In this document: piece by piece, positions 1-8,436 of the stretch | Layout of the letters: every line of letters starts with the position of its first letter | How positions within the stretch are numbered: the first letter of the stretch is position 1 | Assembly (NCBI GenBank): GCA_019239425.1 | Contig: JAFAZX010000005.1 | Span: 1 to 64,000, forward strand | Direction of reading: 5' to 3' | DNA from: Acidobacteriota bacterium | Lineage (GTDB): Bacteria > Acidobacteriota > Blastocatellia > Pyrinomonadales > Pyrinomonadaceae | Length of the DNA: 64,000 nt | The notes under the pieces: generated by a model | Database searches by the model: none | Told to the model about the DNA's origin: nothing | The model's input: only the letters and a program-made list of their open reading frames with translations | Program-made: the position numbers and the translations under genes

Positions 1-61
1 AAAATTTTTACCCCTGACAGTCTGAGCCCCGGCGCCGCCGGGTCTTGATAAGGAGAGAGAG

Positions 62-592
62 ATGATCGGATGTCCTTCCTGCGGTGCCGAGAACGTCGAG
101 GGCACGCGCTTCTGCGTGAAGTGCGGCACGACGCTCCCGGCTTCCCCCCAACCTGAGCAGTGGCGCCAGAGCGGCGACCTCGGGCAGCAGCCGACCGCGC
201 AGCAAGACTACTCTTCGAGCGGGTACTCTTCGCCCGACTACTCGTCGCAGCCGCCGCCCTCCTCGGGCTACCCCTCCTACACGCCGCAGCAGAACTTGTC
301 CTACCAGCCCGGCGCGGGCGGCGACTGGAAGGCGCAGGGCGCTGAGAAGAAGATGGTGGCCGGCATCCTCGGCATCCTCCTCGGCGGCCTCGGCGTGCAC
401 AAGTTCTACCTCGGCTACAACACCGAGGGCATCATCATGCTCGCCGTCTGCATCGTCGGCGGCCTCCTGACCTGCGGGCTGGGCTCGGCGGCGGTCGGCG
501 TCATCGGTCTCATCGAGGGGATCATCTACCTCACCAAGTCCGACGAGGAGTTCGTCCGGACGTACATCCAGAACAAGAAGGCCTGGTTCTAA
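62..592 (+). CDS. Zinc-ribbon TM2-domain membrane protein
   Basis: A 176-residue membrane protein. A four-cysteine zinc ribbon (C4, C7, C18, C21) is followed by a Ser/Tyr/Pro-rich linker to about residue 94. A TM2 domain follows, with the family motif GLGVHKFYLGY and two hydrophobic helices up to about residue 160. The start is fixed by AAGGAG at 50-55, six bases upstream of the ATG. TM2 proteins are small two-helix membrane proteins of unknown biochemical role. The zinc ribbon resembles those opening three proteins of the signalling cluster at 42.2-47.1 kb. A DUF2752 gene lies 30 bp downstream on the same strand, so the two may be co-transcribed. Confidence 0.9.
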   Translation: MIGCPSCGAENVEGTRFCVKCGTTLPASPQPEQWRQSGDLGQQPTAQQDYSSSGYSSPDYSSQPPPSSGYPSYTPQQNLSYQPGAGGDWKAQGAEKKMVAGILGILLGGLGVHKFYLGYNTEGIIMLAVCIVGGLLTCGLGSAAVGVIGLIEGIIYLTKSDEEFVRTYIQNKKAWF

Positions 593-622
593 GGGCACCC
601 GCGGGCGGGCGTTGAGAAGAGT

Positions 623-1045
623 TTGGGGCTGAGTCGGGATAGTTTGAAGACCGGCCTGTCGGGCGCCGCGCTCCTGGCGGCGCTGGCGTCGGCGCGCGGG
701 CTCGCTTCGGCGAGCCCGTCGGCCGTTAGCGTCGCCGGGCGCGAGCTGCCCGTCCTCTGCCCCTCGCGCCTGCTCTTCGGCGTCAACTGCCCCGGCTGCG
801 GCATGACGCGCAGCGTCCTGCTCACGCTCGGCGGCGACCTGCGCGGCGCTCTCTCGGTCAACCCAGCCGGCCCCTTCCTCGTCGCCGCGCTGATTCTGCT
901 CGCCCTCCAACTCCTCTTCGCCGCGCGCTCGGACGAAGAGGGCGCTTCCGTGAAGCGAAGGCTCCTGCCGTGGGCCACGGCCTACGGCGCGGTCGTGGTC
1001 TCGGTGATGTTGATCCAGTGGGCGGGCGGCCTGGGGCACGCTTGA
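623..1045 (+). CDS. DUF2752 family membrane protein
   Basis: A 140-residue protein with the DUF2752 signature: a CP-x-R-x-L segment followed by CPGCGMTRS near residues 53-61, then two hydrophobic stretches near residues 77-97 and 115-132. The function of DUF2752 is unknown. The cysteine pair in the CPGCG motif suggests metal binding or redox chemistry at the membrane, which is inference. The chosen start is a TTG preceded by GAGAAG; no in-frame ATG lies upstream, so the exact start is uncertain. It follows the TM2-domain gene by 30 bp. Confidence 0.8.
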   Translation: MGLSRDSLKTGLSGAALLAALASARGLASASPSAVSVAGRELPVLCPSRLLFGVNCPGCGMTRSVLLTLGGDLRGALSVNPAGPFLVAALILLALQLLFAARSDEEGASVKRRLLPWATAYGAVVVSVMLIQWAGGLGHA

Positions 1046-1079
1046 GAAGAGGCGGGCCGCGACTCACCTCTAAAATCTC

Positions 1080-1107
1080 TTGCGCCCCGCGGCAGAAGTG
1101 CTAAACT
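1080..1107 (+). promoter_or_regulatory. Candidate sigma-70 promoter for the kinase gene
   Basis: TTGCGC at 1080-1085, a 16-bp spacer, and TAAACT at 1102-1107 preceded by TGC (extended -10). A small 9-bp hairpin lies just downstream at 1115-1140. The next start codon is at 1292, giving a leader of about 180 nt. Predicted by eye only. Confidence 0.4.
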
Positions 1108-1291
1108 CTGCGCACGCCCGCCAGCGCCGGATGGCGGGCGCGACGTTTCTCCCCGTACAACTGTCCCAGTTAGGTTTCACCCGTGGCGCTCGGCCGCGGC
1201 CCCTTCTTCTCTCTGCAAGCCCCGCGTCGAGAAGTGAGAAAAGTGCGCGCCGTCCGTAGCGACCCTGCTTTCCCGAACGAGAGGGTCAGAG

Positions 1292-2875
<1,584 letters not shown>

Positions 2876-2876
2876 A

Positions 2877-2944
2877 TGGGTGCTGGGTGCTGGGTGCTGG
2901 GCGCTGGGTGCTGGGGAAGAGTATGGTTTTACCCAGCACCCAAC
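2877..2944. repeat. Palindromic element, GTGCTGG heptad family
   Basis: The left arm consists of five tandem copies of a TGCTGGG-type heptamer. The right arm is shorter, CCCAGCACCCAAC. The loop is GAAGAGTATGGTTTTA. It fills the whole gap between convergent genes, touching both stop codons, so it could act as a bidirectional terminator. Confidence 0.85.
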
Positions 2945-3646
2945 TTAGCGCCTGAAGATGTCCGGGGCGAACTCGCGGAAGATGTTGCCGACGGCGCCGG
3001 AGAGGAAGGTCATGCCGAAGCGGCGGAGGGTCGCGTCGGCGCCGATGCGGTCGTGCTTGGGGGTGCTGCGCTCCCAGACGTTGGCGAGCGCGCTCGACGT
3101 GGCCGCGCCGGCGAAGCGCGAGTAGTTCGGCTCGAGGTTCCAGTCGTCGTCGCGCGTGACGAAGAGGCGGCTGACGGCGTGGCCGAGGCGGTTGCCGAAG
3201 CCCTTCTTCGGCGAGCGCTCGTAGCGCGGGTCTTGCTTGAAGAGCGCCGGGTAGAAGCCGTTGCCGAAGACTCGATACGTCGTGCCCGTCGCGAAGACGC
3301 GCGCCGTGCGCGAGCCCCAATCGGCCAGCTTGTCGTCGGTGTCTTTGTGCGGCGGGTAGTCCTCGCCCAACTGCGTGACGCCCGCGTTGAAGGCGGCGAC
3401 GGCGTAGGGCGCGGGGCTGAGGAAGGCGCTGCGGAACGCGCGCTTGACCTTCTGCTCGCCCGTGAGCGGCGCGGGCCGGTTCTGCGGCGTCGGCGAAGGC
3501 TGCGGGGCCGGCCGCTGCGCCGTCTGAGTCTGCGCGACTTCGGGCGGCTTCGGCGTCACCTCCTGCGCGCTCGCTGAGGCCGCGGCCGACAACAAAAGGG
3601 CGGGCACAAGCAGAGCCGTCCGTAGACGCTGACACGGCTTGAACAT
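2945..3646 (-). CDS. Secreted protein of unknown function
   Basis: A 233-residue protein I do not recognise as a characterised family. It starts with a clear signal peptide (hydrophobic core at 9-22, cleavage likely after ASASAQ). A Pro/Gln-rich linker at 30-60 follows, then a conserved-looking globular region with several aromatic and glycine-rich segments and short hydrophobic stretches. It is probably periplasmic or outer-membrane associated. The ATG at 3646 is the only start consistent with the signal peptide. An extended -10 candidate lies about 55 bp upstream. Confidence 0.75.
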   Translation of the reverse strand: MFKPCQRLRTALLVPALLLSAAASASAQEVTPKPPEVAQTQTAQRPAPQPSPTPQNRPAPLTGEQKVKRAFRSAFLSPAPYAVAAFNAGVTQLGEDYPPHKDTDDKLADWGSRTARVFATGTTYRVFGNGFYPALFKQDPRYERSPKKGFGNRLGHAVSRLFVTRDDDWNLEPNYSRFAGAATSSALANVWERSTPKHDRIGADATLRRFGMTFLSGAVGNIFREFAPDIFRR

Positions 3647-3698
3647 TCCTCTTCGTTCCTCCGGTTCTTTCCTCTAGCTTTGGGGTTTGGCCGCGGCC

Positions 3699-3707
3699 AT
3701 TGTAACA
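3699..3707 (-). promoter_or_regulatory. Candidate extended -10 element
   Basis: On the minus strand the sequence reads TGTTACAAT, a TGn extended -10. It lies about 53 bp upstream of the start at 3646. No good -35 hexamer is visible. Confidence 0.35.
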
Positions 3708-3772
3708 TCCCGGCGCGGAGATCATTCCGCCCGTCGCCCTTAAATTTCTCCTTCGCCGCGGGAGTCTCTTTC

Positions 3773-5173
3773 ATGTACTTCAAGCAGTTCTACCTCGGCT
3801 GCCTGGCGCACGCCTCCTACCTCGTCGGCTCCGAAGGCGAGGCCGCGGTCGTCGACCCGCAGCGCGACGTTGACCAGTACGTCGCGGAGGCCGCCGCGCA
3901 AAACTTGAAGATCAAGTACGTCGTCGAGACGCACCTGCACGCGGACTTCGTCAGCGGGCACAGGGAGCTCGCCGCGCGCACCGGCGCCGAGATCGTCATC
4001 GGCGCGCGGGCCGGCGCGCGCTTCCCGCACCGCGCCGTGAAGGACGGCGACGAGCTGCGCGTCGGCAAAGTCGTCGTCAGAGTTTTGGAGACGCCCGGCC
4101 ACACGCCCGAGTCCATCTCGCTCGTCATCAGCGACACGGAGGTCTCGGACGAGCCGCAGAAGGTCTTGACGGGCGACACGCTCTTCGTCGGCGACGTCGG
4201 AAGGCCCGACCTCGCGGGCGCGCGCGGCTTCACGCCGCAGCAGATGGCGGGGATGATGTACGAGAGCCTGCACCAGAAGCTCTTAAAGCTCGACGACGAC
4301 GTCGAGGTCTGGCCCGCGCACGGGGCGGGTTCGATGTGCGGGCGCAACATCTCGAAGGAGACCTCCTCGACCATCGGCCAGCAGCGCCGCTTCAACTACG
4401 CGCTCGCGCCGATGGAGCGCGACGAGTTCGTCCGGCTGTTGACGACCGACCTGCCCGAGGCGCCCGCCTACTTCAACGCCGACTCTCTCATCAACCGCGA
4501 GGGCGCGCCGCCGCTCGCGGAGGTGCACCGCCCCGCCGCGCTCCTGCCGCAGCAGGCGGTCGCCTACGCGAACCTCGGCTACGTCGTTCTGGACGTGCGC
4601 CCCGCCGCGGAGTTCGGCGCGGGCCACGTCCCCGGCGCGCTCAACGTCGGACTCGGCGGGCAGTTCGCGAGCTGGGCCGGTGCTTTGATTCAACTGGGCA
4701 CGCCGCTCATCGTCGTCGCGGCCGACGAGGCGCAGGTGGACGAGGCCGTGACGCGGCTCGCGCGCGTGGGCCACGACACCGTGCGCGGCTACCTGCGGGG
4801 CGGGATGGACGCCTGGCGCGACGCGGGCTTCGAGGCCTCGACCGTCGAGCAGGTGTCGGTCGCGGACTTGCGCCGCATGCTCGGAGAGGACGCGGAACTC
4901 CAACTGCTCGACGTGCGCCGCCCGGCCGAGTTCAACGCCGGCCACGCGCCGCGCGCCTCTAACACGCCTTTGAGCACGCGGCTGCGCGAAGAGGCCGCGC
5001 TGCTCGACCCCGAGCGCCCGCTCGCCGTCATCTGCGCGGGCGGCTACCGTTCGAGCGCGGCGACGAGCCTGCTGCGCCCGCTCGGCTTCCGCCGCCTCTA
5101 CAACGTCGAAGGCGGCACCGGCGCATGGGTCGCCGCCGGCTACCCCGTCGAAAAACCGGCCGTCGCGATTTAA
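3773..5173 (+). CDS. Persulfide dioxygenase-like metallo-hydrolase fused to two rhodanese domains
   Basis: A 466-residue protein. Residues 1-220 form a metallo-beta-lactamase fold of the ETHE1/CstB type: metal motif HLHADFVSGH at 54-63, GDTLFVGDVGRPDL at 134-147, WPAHG at 180-184. These enzymes oxidise glutathione or other low-molecular-weight persulfides to sulfite with iron. Two rhodanese domains follow. The first (about 262-355) has no cysteine at the active-site loop (VVAADEA). The second (about 365-458) keeps Cys421 in the CAGGYRS loop and should be able to carry sulfane sulfur. The start at 3773 is chosen because MYFKQFYLG is the family N-terminus; longer frames run into non-coding leader. 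Role: sulfide or persulfide detoxification. Confidence 0.92.
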   Translation: MYFKQFYLGCLAHASYLVGSEGEAAVVDPQRDVDQYVAEAAAQNLKIKYVVETHLHADFVSGHRELAARTGAEIVIGARAGARFPHRAVKDGDELRVGKVVVRVLETPGHTPESISLVISDTEVSDEPQKVLTGDTLFVGDVGRPDLAGARGFTPQQMAGMMYESLHQKLLKLDDDVEVWPAHGAGSMCGRNISKETSSTIGQQRRFNYALAPMERDEFVRLLTTDLPEAPAYFNADSLINREGAPPLAEVHRPAALLPQQAVAYANLGYVVLDVRPAAEFGAGHVPGALNVGLGGQFASWAGALIQLGTPLIVVAADEAQVDEAVTRLARVGHDTVRGYLRGGMDAWRDAGFEASTVEQVSVADLRRMLGEDAELQLLDVRRPAEFNAGHAPRASNTPLSTRLREEAALLDPERPLAVICAGGYRSSAATSLLRPLGFRRLYNVEGGTGAWVAAGYPVEKPAVAI

Positions 5174-5186
5174 GTAGACAGTAAGA

Positions 5187-5278
5187 GTTAACCACAGAGA
5201 CACAGAGACACAGCTTGGACACAGCTAAAGGCAGCAAGCTGTGTTCTTCAGCTGTGTCTCTGCGTCTCTGTGGTTAAC
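5187..5278. repeat. Palindromic element, CACAGAGA family
   Basis: The left arm begins at 5187 (GTTAACCACAGAGACACAG...) and the right arm ends at 5278 with the reverse complement. The arms are about 28 bp with one mismatch. The 35-nt loop repeats the motif AGCTGTGT. It lies between two rightward genes. Confidence 0.85.
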
Positions 5279-5432
5279 TGCGCGTCCGCCGCCGAGGTCA
5301 TTCGCAAACTGCTAAGCGCCTCTCCCTCGCTCGCCTTTTGCAAGGCCCGGCAGGAAAAAACAGAGCGTAAATGCCACGACTGCGTCCGGCATGGGGCTTG
5401 AAGACCTCTTCGGCGGAGGAGGTGTAAAACTC

Positions 5433-6470
5433 ATGTCGAAGGGGCGTGTGGTGCTTGCGGGCGGGAGCGGATTTCTGGGTCGCGCCCTGGCCGAGGCGTT
5501 CGCCGCGGCGGGCTACGAGCCGGTCGTGCTGACGCGGAAGGCGAAGAGGACTCGTGGCGGCGTGCGTCAGGTCGAGTGGGACGGGCGAACGGTCGGCGCC
5601 TGGGCGTGCGAGCTTGAGGGCGCGGTCGCGGTCGTCAACCTCGCGGGGCGCAGCGTCGATTGCAGGCACACGCCGGAGCACAGGCGCGAGATTATGGAGT
5701 CGCGCCTCCACTCGGTCGAAGCCGTCGGCCGAGCCATCCAGTCGTGCGAAGAGCCGCCCGCGGTCTTGGTGCAGGCCGCCTCGCTCGCCGTCTACGGCGA
5801 CGCGGGCCGACGCCTCTGCTGCGAAGACGCGCCGGCGGGGAAGGGCTTCCCCGTCGAGGTCTGCCTGCGTTGGGAGCAGGCCTTCGACTCTCTGCAGTTG
5901 CCGGAGACGAGGAAGGTTCTACTCCGCATCGGCTTCGTGCTCGGCCGCGACGGCGGGGCGCTCCCGCGGCTCGCACGTCTGGCGCGGCTCTACCTCGGCG
6001 GCACAGTGGGCGAAGGCCACCAATACATCAGCTGGCTCCATGTGAGAGACTTCTGCCGCCTCGTCCTCTGGTGCGTCGAGAACGGGGGCGCCTCGGGCGT
6101 CTACAACGCCACGGGGCCGAGCCCCGTCACCAACGCCGAGTTCATGTGCGAGCTGCGCTGCGCGCTCAAGCGCCCGTGGAGTCCGCGCGTCCCCGCCTGG
6201 CTCGTCCGCCTCGGCGCGTTCCTTCTGAGAACCGAACCGGCCCTCGCCCTCGAAGGCCGCCGCTGCATCCCCGACCGCCTCGTCGAAGAGCACTTCAAGT
6301 TCATCTACACGAACCTCGAAAGCGCGCTGGCCGACCTGCTCCAACCGCGCGCCGACGAGACGGAGCCGCTGGCAGTCGGGTGGGCGGAAACATCCCCGCA
6401 GGGGAGGCAGATAATAGCCGGGGGCAGAGCGAAGGAGCGCGAGCGACTGAGCGCCGCCCCCGGAAGATGA
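5433..6470 (+). CDS. TIGR01777-type SDR epimerase with element-derived C-terminus
   Basis: A 345-residue NAD-dependent epimerase/dehydratase-like protein of the TIGR01777 (SDR39U1) family. The Rossmann motif GGSGFLGRALA is near the N-terminus. Segments NLAGRSVD, the AVYGD motif, and WLHVRDF are also typical. A DUF1731-like C-terminal region follows. The ATG at 5433 is preceded by GGAGGAGGTG at 5415-5424, a strong ribosome site, so a longer frame starting 42 bp upstream is rejected. The last roughly 26 codons (from 6391) lie inside a 230-bp palindromic element, so the natural C-terminus has probably been replaced by translated repeat. The substrate is unknown; family members are often linked to cell division or fatty-acid metabolism. 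Confidence 0.88.
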   Translation: MSKGRVVLAGGSGFLGRALAEAFAAAGYEPVVLTRKAKRTRGGVRQVEWDGRTVGAWACELEGAVAVVNLAGRSVDCRHTPEHRREIMESRLHSVEAVGRAIQSCEEPPAVLVQAASLAVYGDAGRRLCCEDAPAGKGFPVEVCLRWEQAFDSLQLPETRKVLLRIGFVLGRDGGALPRLARLARLYLGGTVGEGHQYISWLHVRDFCRLVLWCVENGGASGVYNATGPSPVTNAEFMCELRCALKRPWSPRVPAWLVRLGAFLLRTEPALALEGRRCIPDRLVEEHFKFIYTNLESALADLLQPRADETEPLAVGWAETSPQGRQIIAGGRAKERERLSAAPGR

Positions 6471-6620
6471 TGGCAAAACGTTCCGACCCCGAAGCGGTCG
6501 CACATGTGTCACGCGGTGCGACCCCTTCGGGGTCGGAATTATTTTCCACGTATACCGGGGGTGGCGCTCGCCTCTGGCTTCGCTAACCCTCGGCTATTAT
6601 CTGCCTCCCCTGCGGGGATG
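6391..6620. mobile_element. Composite 230-bp palindromic element (MITE-like)
   Basis: The outer arms are a perfect 30-bp inverted repeat (6391-6420 and 6591-6620). Inside is a second inverted repeat at 6481-6538 with arms TTCCGACCCCGAAG and CTTCGGGGTCGGAA. Further partially paired GC-rich segments lie between them. No transposase is present, and I see no clear target-site duplication. It overlaps the 3' end of the epimerase gene. Confidence 0.75.
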
Positions 6621-6711
6621 ACTGATACCGCACAACTTTCTGTTTGACGCCCTCTGCCGTATCCGTTTAGCATCAAAGGCGTCCCCTTTAAATCCGCCGC
6701 GCGCATGTGGG

Positions 6712-8331
6712 GTGCTCGCCATCGAGTTGGTTAACGACGTCATCCACAGCAAGTGGTTCGAGCTGTTCCTGATCGTCGCCGTCGCCACCTTCCACGGCTA
6801 CGGCGCCGCTTGGCTCGCCGTGCGGATGCTCTTCCGCCCGCACCGGCCCGTCAAGCTCTTCGGCCTCACCGTCTGGCCGCAGGGCATGATCCCGCGCCAC
6901 CGCGAGCGCCTCGCGCAGACCATCGGCCACGCCGTCGGCAACGAGCTGGTCTCGCAGGAGACGGTCGTCCACGCCCTGTTCGAGACCGGCTTCTTCCGCC
7001 GCAAGGTCGAGACCTTCGTCGGCGCCTATACAGAAGAGCTGCTCGACAAGAACTACACGACCTTCCTCGACGCCATCCCGAGGTCGGTGCGCCCGGCCAT
7101 CCTCGACGCCATCTCCGCGCTCCAGCTCCGCATCGCCGAGCACATCGCCGGCGCGCTCAAGAGCGAGGAGACGGCCGAGGCCCTGACGCGCTTCGTGGAT
7201 AAAAGGGTTGACGAACTACTTTCCCAAAGACTCTCCGAGGCCGTGAGCCCGGAGGCCTTCGAGCAGGTGCTCGGGTTCGTCGAGAACCGCTTCCGCGGCG
7301 TCGTCAACGAGCGCGGCTTCGAGTCGAAGGTGCGCGAGTTCGTCTCCTCGCGCGTGGACGAACTCGCCGGAAGCCGAGCGACGCTCGCCGAGATGTTCAC
7401 GCCCGACACGGTGGCCGTCATCAAGGAGCGCATCGACAGCCAGGTGCCGCCCATCGTCCAGCACCTCACCGACCTCGCCACCAGCCGCGACACGCGCAAG
7501 CAGATCGGCGCGCTCATCAAGCGCGAGGTGGACGACTACTACAAGCAGCTCAGCTTCTTCAAAAAGATCTTCGTCTCGCGCGACCAGATTCACGGCGAGG
7601 TGGACGACCTCGTCAACAAGACCCTGCCGCGCCGCGTCGGCGAGTTCCTCTCGGGCCAGGCGTTCGAGCGGCAGGCCGAGGAGTTCATCAACGCCTCCAT
7701 CGACGGCCTGCTCGCGCGCCCCGTCAACGAGCTGGTCGGCAACGTCTCGCCCGACCGCCTCGAAATGGTCAAAGACCAGATCGCCGAGCGCATCCTCTCG
7801 CTCGCGCGCGGCCAGGAGCTTTCGACCTCCGTCTCGGCCTACCTGACGGACGCGCTCGAACGCCTGAAGCCGCACTCCTTACGCGCGCTCCTGGAGCACG
7901 CGCGGCCCGACTCGCCCGAGGAGCTGAAGCGGCTGCTCGCGCGCGGCCTCATCGGCGTGCTCGCGCGCGAGGAGACGGCGCGCACCGTCAACGCCATCCT
8001 CGCCTCGCAGGTCGAGAAGCTCCTCGTCCGCCCCATCGGCCGCGTCGGCGACCTCGTCCCCGAAGACAAAGTCAGGCGCGCCGCCGAGGCGCTCACCGAA
8101 CGCATCGACGCGGCCGCGCGCGAGCGCCTGCCCGCCGCCATCGCCGAGTTCGACATCGGCCGCATCGTGCAGGAGAAGGTCTCGGGCTACCCCATCAAGA
8201 AGCTCGAAGACCTCGTGCTTTCGGTCGCCAAGCAGCACCTCCGCACCATCGAACTCTTCGGCCTCCTCATCGGCTTCCTCATCGGCGTCGTCCAGGCCGG
8301 CTACCTCTACTTCCGCCTGATGTGGCGTTGA
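6712..8331 (+). CDS. DUF445 family membrane protein
   Basis: A 539-residue protein with the DUF445 layout. An N-terminal membrane segment (about 15-40) leads into the typical AVRMLFRPHRP motif and a P-x-R-x-RLAQTIG motif. A long amphipathic, mostly helical body follows, with repeats of the form VDELLSQRLSEAVS. A C-terminal hydrophobic helix at about 515-535 is the second anchor. The family (YheB/YjiN-like) is membrane-associated with no established biochemical function. The start is a GTG at 6712; an ATG seven bases upstream is out of frame and closes at once. It lies 92 bp after the composite palindrome, which probably separates it from the upstream gene. Confidence 0.85.
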   Translation: MLAIELVNDVIHSKWFELFLIVAVATFHGYGAAWLAVRMLFRPHRPVKLFGLTVWPQGMIPRHRERLAQTIGHAVGNELVSQETVVHALFETGFFRRKVETFVGAYTEELLDKNYTTFLDAIPRSVRPAILDAISALQLRIAEHIAGALKSEETAEALTRFVDKRVDELLSQRLSEAVSPEAFEQVLGFVENRFRGVVNERGFESKVREFVSSRVDELAGSRATLAEMFTPDTVAVIKERIDSQVPPIVQHLTDLATSRDTRKQIGALIKREVDDYYKQLSFFKKIFVSRDQIHGEVDDLVNKTLPRRVGEFLSGQAFERQAEEFINASIDGLLARPVNELVGNVSPDRLEMVKDQIAERILSLARGQELSTSVSAYLTDALERLKPHSLRALLEHARPDSPEELKRLLARGLIGVLAREETARTVNAILASQVEKLLVRPIGRVGDLVPEDKVRRAAEALTERIDAAARERLPAAIAEFDIGRIVQEKVSGYPIKKLEDLVLSVAKQHLRTIELFGLLIGFLIGVVQAGYLYFRLMWR

Positions 8332-8349
8332 AGCCTCCGCAAAAGAAGG

Positions 8350-8377
8350 TTGCCCGGCGTCGCCTTTAGCGTATAAT
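8350..8377 (+). promoter_or_regulatory. Candidate sigma-70 promoter for the HD-Hsp90 gene
   Basis: TTGCCC at 8350-8355, a 16-bp spacer, and a perfect TATAAT at 8372-8377. It lies 59 bp upstream of the start at 8437, which suggests independent expression of that gene. Confidence 0.6.
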
Positions 8378-8436
8378 CCGCGGCGCCGGGGGCACCCCTC
8401 CCGCCAACATCTCACGCAGCGGACGGAGACAATCAG

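Noticed and set aside
8..1039. Long leftward open frame opposite the TM2 and DUF2752 genes
   Set aside because: It is Arg/Ala/Glu-rich, typical of antisense frames in GC-rich genes, and has no recognisable domain, while the opposite strand has clear families.
6391..6620. Insertion sequence
   Set aside because: No transposase-like frame fits inside 230 bp; at most a non-autonomous element.
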